From positions 21,373,055-21,437,054 of the forward strand of contig NC_047063.1 in NCBI RefSeq assembly GCF_902459465.1: a DNA stretch of 64,000 nucleotides. The letters are read 5' to 3'. A model generated the notes under the pieces. That model ran no database searches, was not told the origin of the DNA, and was given only the letters and a program-made list of their open reading frames with translations. This DNA is from Asterias rubens (lineage: Eukaryota > Echinodermata > Asteroidea > Forcipulatida > Asteriidae). A program made the translations under genes and the position numbers. The number at the start of each line of letters is the position of its first letter. Positions within the stretch are counted from its first letter, which is position 1. Shown here one piece after another: positions 36,301-48,300 of this stretch.

Positions 36301-39300
36301 TGACCTGCTTGTGAATCCAGGCCTAGGCTGCACTCTCGAGATTGCAAAGGAAAAGTTTTAACCCATTTTTCAAAAACTACAACATTTCAAGCAAATGTCA
36401 AGGGAAGTTTTCCATTATGACTATCTTCATACCATGCAAGTTTGAAACAAACTTCATTTTTTTACCAATTTTGAGCATGAACTGTAGTTTGTATGGTTCT
36501 TGTAACAGCTGGCATTAGTGAGGCACGGTTTGCGTCTTAAGTACGCGAGGACTAATGTCGTTAATAGTGCTGGGACTGCGATAACAAACAAAAGCGCCTT
36601 GAAACAAGACTATGCAACACTATTACGATGCATCTTTTACTCACCAAGAATGATTTGAATAGTCGAGGTCACTGGGTCGTTGACCCCTGTTGTATCACAG
36701 ACTATGACATCAGTCGAGCCTGAAAATACCAAATACAACAGCAAAGGATCAGATTTCTGTAGAGTACCCATTTTCATAAACGTGCAAAGAGTCGCTTATT
36801 GAGCACCAAAAGAAAAGTTGAGCATCAACAACAAAATCACGTTTACCAGGATAAAGTTACCTTACAAGCCAAAATACCATATCACATGCATCATTTGTGG
36901 CTGGTATCCTGTTTATGGCTTACTAATAAAGTTATGCAATATTTCCTGCTTTACCAGCTCTATGAAATTGGGCCATGATCTTTAAAGGGAGTGAAGCTCC
37001 CAACCCTAACCCTTGTACTTCATTCTGGATTTACCTTGCATTAACCACCCTAATGCTGCCTTTCTACATGTAAGAGGGACCTCATCTCTCACCCCACCAT
37101 AGTCCCTTTCAAGGATTGAGCTCACATTTCTCCTTCTTCCAAAAGTGGCCCTAATCTTATTCTTGTCTTCAAGAATGACCTCAAATCTGTCACCCCAACC
37201 CTCTACTGGAATTACATGTACCTTTTCTCAATTTCTTCAAGTTAGTTGGGTTTGAACAAAGACAAATTGACTGGAGAGCCGGATTTGAACACACCATCAT
37301 TCTACCAACTGAGCTATCCAGCCCTACATGTATGTAGGACTGATGAAAAAAATGACCAGAATTGGATTTGAGCCGGCGCCCTCCAGATTAATGAGCCGGT
37401 GCACTACCAACAGAGCTATCCAGCCCTACATGTATGTTGGCAGTCTCCCTATTTAGACAATATATTTTTTCCAGGGTGCCAGTCAAAAGAGTTACAACCC
37501 TTAATTGCTGTATAGCCAGGGATCACACCCAAGATATAACCTCGGAAGTGGCAGCCAGGGGATCAGGTGGAACACAACTTTAATCTTTACTGACATGCAT
37601 TACAAATGTCCAGGACTTCCTTAAGCATGTTAAGTTGGGGAGGTAGTGCTTTCTGCTCTACCAGCCAGGCTTCTGATGGATGATACCCAAGCCTACATCC
37701 GTATATTGACTGCGAAGGGGGTAACCCTGTTTCAGCCCCTGTAGGAGGCAACTGCCCCTGAAAAAATTATTGTAGCCCACACCTTAAGTGTCCTTCAGGC
37801 ATTGTGTGTCTTTCAGAAAAGACCTCCCCGTCTAAAAACTCCTTACCTGCAGGTATGATCCCAATCCGTAGCTTGGGGCATGAGGGGCTAGCCTCGGGGT
37901 CATGGTGGTCAACACCTCCCTCTTGCTGTGTGCGCACAAGGAGACCGTTAACAACCTCAGCAAAGGTACCATCCCCTCCAACACAAACAACCCTACAAGA
38001 ATAAGGAGAAAAAAAAGGAATCTATCACAGTCTTTTTCATAAGCCCTGCTGGTGGTCAAATTTCTTTAAAGGCACTGGACACCATTGGTAATTGTCAAAG
38101 ACCAGTCTTGTCACCATGTATGCAAAAAATAACAAACTTGTGAAATTTTACTCAATTGGTTGCTGAAGTTGTGAAAGAATAAAGGAAGAAAAAAAACCTT
38201 GTCACACAAGTTGTGTGCTTTCAGATGCCTTCAATTTTACACCTCAGGTGACGTCTCAAATTCAATTCAAATATTTCAGTGAGAAGTTACCTCTTTCTTA
38301 AAAACTACGTTGCTTCAGAGGGAGCCGCATTTCAGATACACAGGTGCCGACTGATTGGATTCGAGAAGGGTAAAAAGACGTCTAGTACCGCGCCATGTAA
38401 CAGTCTTCATTATAACACCCCTTACCAATATTCTGCCTTTTCATTGGTTTAGAGCACGTCACATAATACGTCTTAGTTTTACTAGACAGCGGCCGTGTGA
38501 TAGTGCATCGGTTTGCCGTGCGCTAGTCCGAAGACTATCACACGGCATGCAGTACCCAGATGTCCGTTGCGTGTACGAGGATGATAAATTAATAGTCTGT
38601 AACCATTTTGGATTACATGACACTACATGCAGAGCACAGTAAAAGTTTTCGCAATCTGTATTCGCGTCGTCCGTGGTTTGTAGCATTCAGGTCTGTACAG
38701 TATTTAGAAATTAATGTTTGGGGTGTTATAAAACAAATATTGACTGCTTTTACTTGTGCAATGGTTAAAACTATGACTCCCTCGGTGATCCCCGGAGCGT
38801 TCTATTTTCCCTCGGCTTCGCCTCGGGAAAATAGAACCCTCCGGGATCACCTTGGGGTTCGCCTTGGGAAAATAGAACACTCCGGGGATCACCTTGGGAG
38901 TCAGTTTTAACAATAGCACTCGAAGCAGTCAATATTTGTATACTATTGCATGGCAAAATGTCTATCACACGGCCGCCGAGTTTCTAGTAAAACTAAGACT
39001 TGTATATCATGTGACGTGCTCTCAGCCAATGAAGAGGCAGAATTTGTGTAAGCGGTGTTATAATATCTGCTAACTCACCCATCAAAGGCTGTCAGATCTT
39101 TTGTCAGCATGACATCACGGGCATGGTTTTTAGCTTCGGTGACTGTTGGAGAAAAAGGTGGGAGATATATACAACAATCAGGATTAGTTTAAAGGTACTG
39201 CATTTTTAAATGAAACTGTACATTAATTGATATCTTAGTTCTTAAAGCCGTTATACACTTTCGGAACAGAAAAAAAAATAAAAGTTCACAGATTTACAAT

Positions 39301-42300
39301 AACTTACAGGGTTTAAAGAAGTTAATGGTAAAAGACTTCTCTTGAAATATTATTCCATGAAATGCTTTACTTTTTGAGAAAACATTGAAACAATAATATC
39401 AATTCTCGACATCGAGAATTACGGATTTATAGTAAACACATGTCATGTCACGGCGAAACGTGCGGAAACAACGTGACCGATTGAGCCTAAATTTTCACAG
39501 GTTTGTTATTTCTCCCTATTTAATTGTTTGGTGATCTCCTTATTTTGTCTTGAAATATCTTTCGGCAAGATGCCAGTCAGAAGATAGTGGATCGAGGGGA
39601 CTTCTCATTATTAACTTCACTACTGGGAGGTGAGTTCTTAAATTGGTCTCAACGTCTTTCGACTAGCCTACTCATTATCATTGTCAGTGTATATCAGTCT
39701 CAGTATTCATCAGCTGATTAGTCTGATCATCGTCAGTATATCAGTCTGAAACTTCACAGAGAAAACGAAGCGGCAACGAAGGCGGTTGCCTCCATGCCCC
39801 AGTCATTGCCTTGGTGCCCTTCAAGGCAGTGGACACTATCGGTAATTACTCAAAATAATTATTAGCATAAACCTTACTTGGTGACAAGTAATGGGGAGAG
39901 GTTGAAAGGAAAAAACATTGTGAGAAACGGCTCCCTTTGAGGTGACATAGTTTTCGAGAAATAAGTAATTTTCCGCAAATTTGAGTTCGAGACCTAAGAT
40001 TTAGAATTTGAGCTCTCGAAATCAACCATCTAAAAGCACACAACTCCGTGTGACAACATGGACAGTGGTGTTGTATTATTTCATTATTATCTCGCAACTC
40101 CGACGACCAATTGAGCTTAAACTTTTACAGGTTTGTTATTTTATGCATATGTTGAGATACACCAAGTGAGAAGACTGTTCTAGCTTTGACAATAACCAAT
40201 AGTGTCCAGTGTCTTTAAAATGCTCCAGTAGAATTTTTACAGTTTCCTCAGAGGATGGAGAAAATGCCTTGTTACCTTGCCCTCTCAAACAAAAAACATA
40301 CAGGCCTGCAGTCCAATAATAAAATAGTGTTTTATCAAACTTACAGATCACCGTGGTCTTAATTCTGGCAAGCTTAAAAAGCGGGGCACTGTGCGTTCTG
40401 TAGATGCTAGCTGCTTCTCTCTTTCCTCCAAATGGATTGATGAATACTAATAGACGTCTAGGCCTCACGGGTCCTGAGAACAGAGAGAAAACGAGAAACA
40501 ACGTAGTTGGGGGGTTAGTCAATAATTAATGGACATGATTTTCTATTCCCTGTTATGATGATGAAACCTCGTTGATGTTGGTAATAATAATAGCAATAAA
40601 AGCATTTATAAAGTGCCAAAACAATTTAAAAGGCAAGTGCTCACAGGTGCTTATACATGAAACTGACATGAATCACTAAAAGTTTAACAAGGAAAGAATT
40701 TAAAATACAGCAAAGAAATACAAGAGAAGCCACAAATCTGGACCAGCAAGTACAGGAGATCATCAAAATGCATTTAAAAAGTTAGTGAAAACAGGCCTAT
40801 ACATATAATATGTACATTAGGCACTGTACACTATTGGTAATTACTTTATATAATTGTTTAAGAATAAAAGCTTGGTAATAAGCAATGAAGAGCTGTTAAT
40901 AGTACACAACATTGTGAGAAATGGCTCCCCCTAAAGTTAATGTAGGTAGTTTTTGAGAAAGCGGTACTTTCTCACTCAAATATTAAAAAACTTCAGGCAT
41001 GTCCGGCCTGCAGCCTTTTTTAAGCTTCTGAAAGTGCACAAATTTGTGCAACAATGGTGTTTTTTATTTCATTATTCTTCTGCAACTTTGATGACCAATT
41101 GTGTCAAAATGTTCACAGATTCTTATTTTTATGCATATGTTGGGACACACCAGTTGTGTCTGTTTTCTTTCATTTGTTTTGGGTTTACTGCGCTTTGGAA
41201 CACCCAGCTGGGTGGATATATGCGCATTGTAAGTCTCTATCATTATTTATTATTATGTTGACTCTCTTTGAATCAAGATAAGGTACAGCATGAATAGTTA
41301 TGGCTGCTGCTATTGTGTCTGTCTGCTGCTTCTGTGTCTGTGCTCTTGCCTTTGTTGAAACAGTACATGTAAAACTGGTCTTGCTGGCAAAACCTTTGTT
41401 CGTACACCGCACTTAAAATCGAGTTCAATCAAACAAGAACTTGCATTACAAACTTTAATTGTTAAAATTACAAAAGGGACTATCAATGATGAGTACCTTG
41501 TTTGCATATTCCATCTTGGATTTTGTCCACCCAAGATTGGCGTGTTGCCTCGTCCGTGCATTCAAACTTCAGATCTCGTAATCGCCATTTGCCTTGTTTG
41601 TTCCTTCGTATACAGTGAACTGAAAGAAACACACAATAAACTTGAATCATGTACACTACAACATTCAAAGACCCCGACCAAAAGCACTCAGTTAACACAA
41701 GATACATCGTTTTCACAAAGATTCTTTGACTGCCTGTATAACGTCCTCCCTGATTCCAAAATGTTAACCCATTAAAAAGCGCAGGTATGTTACCCTCACA
41801 GTAGGTTTAAGATAAAATTGGTTCACATCTGTGAACATTCATGGGTGAAACTACTACGTTTTTTACCCTCTGACTTTACATGTTTTGTAGCTCAAATTTA
41901 TGGCCAAATTCTGTGTTAAATGCGAGTGTGCTTATTACGAGGTACAGTATGTGCAGTTTGCGACAACAGAATTGTGTTTACAGTCATTGACCTCAGTTGC
42001 ATAAATCATTCAGATCGACTGCGGTGTGAGAAACAAAGAAGCTTTGACAGGGATTTTTGAGACACATTTTTAACTAACCTGTTCTTACTCAGTACAGATG
42101 TGCTACATCTGCAGGAGAGTGGTCATGCATTTTGGGGTTGTCAAGAAGATTAGCCTAAGCTGGATTCAAGCCAGAGGTCTAGTCGGTTTGTTTAGCCCTG
42201 AGAATGCTTGAAAAATGCCTAATGTATACTGTGTATGAGGAAGGTACAATACTTGATGATGCTTTCACATAGATATTGTTTACCTGTAAAAGTCAAGTCG

Positions 42301-45300
42301 TCTTGATTGTTAAGTTTATGAGGTGTCGTAGTTCCCTGGCCACTTTTGTCTTCTGTCTCGGGGATATCTGTGTCCACACCGATGATCTCACTCAGTTTCA
42401 CAAAATGATAATGATGTACCTCTGAAATATCCATTAAAAGCAAATAGTGACATGAGTACTTACTACAGCATGTGATCAGCTAGGGGCCAACTTCATATCG
42501 CTACTCTCCGGTAAGCAAATTTCCGTGCGAAATTTTGCAGAAAACTTTGCTACTAAAGCATTTAAGTGTATTTCACAGGTAAGCAAGAAAATTAGGCGGG
42601 AAGTTTGTGCGTTCACCGTGGGTTTGCATTGCTACATGTGTCGTCAATCCTATTTTTACAGTAAGCACTGAAAGGTAACCACAATTATTTTGTGTTCTTA
42701 CGTTTAGCAGCGCTGTGAAAAGGAAGTCGCACAGTAAGCACAAAATTGGCCGTTAAGCAGCTCTATGAAATTAGGCCAAAGTCCCTACTTTCCCTTAACC
42801 AACACCAAAACGTTCTCTCAAAAAGTTTTCTCTTTTATTCATTTGTCAATATAATCAATTAACATTAATAATAATAGTGGCTTCTTATAATTATAGTGCT
42901 CAAATCCGTTAATCAGTGATGCTCATGGGGCTCCAGTAAAGCTTTGCAAAATTTCCACCCTTGGAAAATATCTCACAGTGTGGTTTAAAAAAGGGGGAAA
43001 ATTGTGATATGCAAGTTTTTAACCCCCCCCCCCCCATCTCCCTCACTCTCCAAAAAATACTTGTGCTAATTATGATCTTTGGTTCATCATGTCTTGTTTT
43101 TTTCTAACATGTAAATTCATACAAGTTAGATTTTATGGCCGAAAAATATGTTTTTACACAAACAAATAAATATAAATAAATTATATATTTCAAGTGGGAA
43201 AGTAGATTTGCTTGTGTTCAGGGCTTTGATCTAGTTTTCTAAATGTACCTTTCCCACTTGAAATATAAGCTTGAGCTTTCAAAGTAACTCTTCTCTGAAG
43301 AAAATGTCAGCTTGCATTTTGGCAATCTAGCGCATTACATGTAAATGTGCATTCAGCTGTGGTATGCCATGGTTAATAAAAAACCTCTCAGGTTAGTTCA
43401 CAATACTACATTTCTTTTACACAAGCGCTGTAGGTTATTATAATATTTAAGGCATGAAGCACAACTAACAGATGTGCATCATTGGTTACTGTCCAATCGC
43501 ATACCTGTATAAATAAAACAGGCAACCAATTTTAACACCAGCTGGAGAGAGTCTGCATGTATAAATAAGTGCTGAAGTATACATGTAACTCCCCTGATCA
43601 TTAAAATCTTTTTATTTTTTCTCTCTTTTTTTCTTTCTCTTTTATAAAAGTGTACCCACAAAATTCCAACTTAAAGTTGGTGGTCTCCCTATTTTGTCTG
43701 AACCTTTGGAATTCCCATCTGAAAATGTACCCAGGAATCGCACACTTACATATGTTTACAATACAACCTGGTAAGCAGCAGCAGAGGGATCACCTTCTGT
43801 ATTTTTTTCCACATTACCCACTTAGTTCCTCTTGTGCATTTTAGTTATTTTGCACATTTCATTTCAGTAATTATGGCTGTAAAGCCGATGAGGTTTAAAA
43901 AAAAAAAAAAAAAGTTAACTTTTAACATGTACATGTATACTAGCCAAGAAATCCATGAATCGAAGACAAAAGGCAAGTTTCAGATGTGGGAGGAAAACCA
44001 ACAGAGAATTATTACAGGGAAAACCCACATAGTCAGGTAGGGACTGAAAACCCAATCCGCATGGTGCCTCAAATAGCATTTGGACTTGGGTCCCAGAGGT
44101 GGAAGTCGAGGAAAGATACCACTACGCAAACCTTATCATCCAAAAATGTTGCACCACTTCCCTGAGAAAGAAAGGCTAGGGGTAGCCTCTCAAAAGAGGT
44201 CACTCCATTGTTCATTTTATAACTGTACATATTCATGATGTTATTACCATATTCATGATGTTATTACCATATTCATGATGTTATTAACCAGCCACCTCGG
44301 TTCAGTATGCAGGCAAGGGTGAAGGATGAGGGGAAGGTTTATTACCAGATGATTATTCCAATCTATGATTTTTGCATTTTAGTCATCTTTAGGACCCAAT
44401 TTCATAGAGATGCTTTAATAGCACAAAATTATGCTTAAAGGCAGTGGACACTATCGGTAATTACTCAAAATAGTTATCAGCATAAAACCTCACTTGGTAA
44501 TGAGTAATGGGGGGAGAGGTTGATGATATCAAACATTGTGAGAAACGGCTCCCTCTGAAGTAATCTGAAGTACAGAGTTTTCGTAAGGTGAGGTCTCAAA
44601 ATTATGCTCTGAAAGCACACAACTTCGCGTGACAAGGGTGTTTTTTTCTTTCTTTCATTAACATCTCGCAACTCCGACGACTAATCAAGCTCAAATTTTT
44701 ACAGGTTTGTTATTTTATGCACATTGAGATACACCAAGTGGAAAGACTGGTCTTTGACAATAACCAATAGTGTCCATTGTCTTTGTTAAGCAAACAAATC
44801 CATGTTTAGTAAAATCAGAATACACATACACAGGCCCAGAGTCCACTGTTATGCTAAGTAAACAACAGCTAAATACCAGTCACAAGCAAAAGTTATAATG
44901 GCATGAAAGTTTGGCCTGTAACATGTGTAAAATAGGCAAACTATTTTCATGCTTAACCAATTTTTGGGGGTCCCAGATCATCCGCAATCATCTGAAATCA
45001 AAGAGCATTGCAAGGCCCAGACTACAACCATGACAACTGTAGGGATTGGGGGCTAGTTACAAATGAAGCAACCTAAAGCTGATCTAGGCCCAATTTCATG
45101 GCTCTTTTTACCGTAAGCAAATAATTGGCGCTTGGGGAAGCAGGGAGTCCTGCGCTTACGTGGGGAATTTGTGCTTGTGTGCGTGCATACTCCAGGTTAC
45201 TAACTAGGCATTGTTTGCTTCAGGGGTCGAGATAGCCCCTAGCCCGGGACTACCAGATTTACAGCCAGGCTACTCATTTTTCCAGTTTGATAGCCCGGCG

Positions 45301-48300
45301 GGCTAGTGGGAAAATAATGCAAAAAATAATATCACACACAGCAATAAACTGTGCTGATGGTGTATGTAAAGTTTGTGCCGTGACTCAAGACATAATGGTT
45401 TTTTTTTCGGGCTACCAAAATATCATCAGGGCTACTAAAAATTCTTGGTTACTAGCCCTGCTGGCTACCATGAAAATACACAGTTAGCGCAGAAATTCAG
45501 CGCTTGTCCTGCAAGCAGAGAATGGTGTTCAGGATACAGTAACAAAGCCATGAAATTGGGCTCTGTTATCTTTCAATCACCTCCACCTGGAACGTCGAGT
45601 TAAGAGATGAACCAATCAGGGAAGGGATGGGGATAAAAGACAACAGGAGCAAGAACCCTCTTAATAATCCAATTATAAGCATCTTTCCCCCAGGGAAGGA
45701 GAGCAAGATGAAATATGACAAAGGAAAGGTTGGCATGGGAGAGGGCATGAGCAATCCAAGGCTCTTCAACAACTCCAGTCTGAAACACTCAAGACGAGAG
45801 TGCATGAGAAGATGGAAGGAGAGTAAAATGAGGAGGGTCAAAGCGCACAAGGAGCAAACCTCTTGCAAAACAAACCAATAGATAAATAGTTTTATAGTTA
45901 AATTTTGCATCAGGATAAAGAATATTAATTTTGGTTACAGGGTTGTGGGGTCTGTGATTTTTTTTCCACAGAACTCAGATACATTGCTAACACACAAGTC
46001 CTAGGAACCAAAATATAAAATTAAAAAAAATCTACTTCAGCCAAGAATGAGTGAGAATAAGGGTTTTGGATTGTGTACAGTGAAACCATAACATCCAGTC
46101 TGAGCAGAGGTAAAACAAAAAACATGCTGTCATACCATCCAATCTGACTGCTGAACAGAGGTCCAAAAACAAACATGCTGCCATAAAATCGAGTCCGAAC
46201 AGAGGTAAAAAAAAAACATGCTGGATGTACCTTGAGGGGGAAGGGGTGGTAGCCATGTGGCAAGAAGGACAGGAGCAGGGGAGACTGGGGAGGTAGAAAG
46301 TACGGAAGACAGTAATAGGAGTCCTAAATACTGTCTGATCATCACCAGTTATCAACCAAGGGGAGAAGAAAAGAAACTGTAAATTTCAAAAATAGCATCA
46401 TCTCTAATTAGAGAAGTAGATCTTTCTTTATAAATGTATAAAGGGAGACAGAAATTGAGGAGAATGAAAAAAAGGACCGAGCAATCCCCGAAGTGAATCA
46501 GAAAGAGTAAATGCTGGTTTAGGTCTATCTTTTTGGAACACGAAATCTTAGAATCTTGGCACGTTATGAAGCATGAACCAGCCTTTAGTCTAAAAGATCG
46601 AACGAGCGCTTGCATAAATGGTGTAAATGACTACCAGTTCTCTTGTACACATTAGGCATTTCAATAAGCAAAGACACAAAGATTTCTGAATGGCAAACAT
46701 GTGTTGTAAGCCATGGTGTATGTTTTTATTGCAACCAATACATTGGTGGTGCAAGCAAAATGCTGCTGTTGTATTGCAATCCGTACTCTAGTGCTGCATT
46801 GCAGTAGGCTGGAGTTGCAAGCCATGCTGGTGTTGCAAGCCACAGGCTGGCATGGTGTTTGTTGCAAGCCATGGGCTGGTATTGTGAGCCATGGTTGCAA
46901 GCCACAGGCTGGCATGGTGTTTGTTGCAAGCCATGGGCTGGTATTGTGAGCCATGGTTGCAAGCCATAATGCTGGTACTGCAAGCCACGGCTGGTGCTGC
47001 AAGCCATGGGCTTGTGTTGCAAGCAATGCTAGTATTGTAAGCCATAGATGGTGTTGCAAGCCATAGGCTGGTGTTACAAGCCATAGGCTTGTGTAGTAAG
47101 CCGTGCTGGTATTGCAAGCCATCTAGTGTTGTGGTATTGCAAGCCATCTAGTGTTCCAAGCCATTATGCTGGTGTTGCAAGCCATGGGCTGGTATTGTGA
47201 GCCATAGACGGAGTTGCAAACCATGGGCTGGTATTGTGAGCCTTAAACGGAGTTGCAAACCATGGGCTGGTATTGTGAGCCTTAAACGGAGTTGCAAACA
47301 ATGGGCTGGTATTGTGAGCCTTAAACAGAGTTGCAAGCCATGGGCTGGTATTGTGAGCCATAGATGGATTGCAAGCAATAGGCTGGTTGTGAGCCATAGA
47401 TGATAGACGGAGTTGCAAGCCATGGGCTGGTATTGTGAGCCATAGATGGATTGCAAGCAATAGGCTGGTATTGCAAGCCATAAGCTTGTATTGCAAGCCA
47501 TACAGTGAGCTAGTGTTGCAATATAACCTTGTGAATCTTGTTCACACATTTCAGTCTATCTCAAGGTCTCAAGCTGACCATACAGCACCAAGTTGTAAAG
47601 TGAGTTCAGTCAACTGCTCTTTTGGGAAAATGGCATCTCTTGGGTGGGTGAACTCTTGAGGGCGCACTGTATTGATCGCAGTATAGACCAATCCATATGC
47701 GCAAGTTCTGCAAGCTGCTGGTGGCTGGGCCGCCAATGCTGGGTCGGAGCAGCACATCGTTTTGTACATGAAGACGTGGACAACTCATCGTCTTTTTAAT
47801 TTGTATGCAAATTACGTTTCTTCCTCAATTATTACAATTTCCATGAGAGGACAGCATGGAAAAGTGGATTTAGGGCCTTTGAAACTTAGTATGCAGAAAG
47901 TGAATACTGTCATTCTATAGATCCAGATAATATGCCAATGTAACACATTTAAGAGGGTCTACCCTAAACTACTGTGCAGTTTCTATTTCTACCACACATA
48001 GCCTAACTCGCGTATTGTCTGCCAAGTTTTCACGATTCATTTTCTGTACTGTCAGTGTTCTAGGCTATACATCATTACCCTTTGTCATGCTGTCCTGTTA
48101 TGAAATTGTGTTAATGCTCGAGAAAGACACCGAATTCACGAGTCAAAAAGACGACAATTAGTCCATGGTCTTTGTGTAAAAACAAAAAATGCGCTGCCGC
48201 GACCCAGCAATGGGGGCACAGTCACCTACAGCGTAAAGCACTCGGCATGCGGGTTAAAATTAATTGGTCTATATACTATTGCTTCGTATTGAAACCCCTT

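Noticed and set aside
46660..47549. Repeat-rich minus-strand frames (NTSPWLAT-like)
   Set aside because: They are a 39-bp minisatellite inside CERK intron 2, open in more than one frame.
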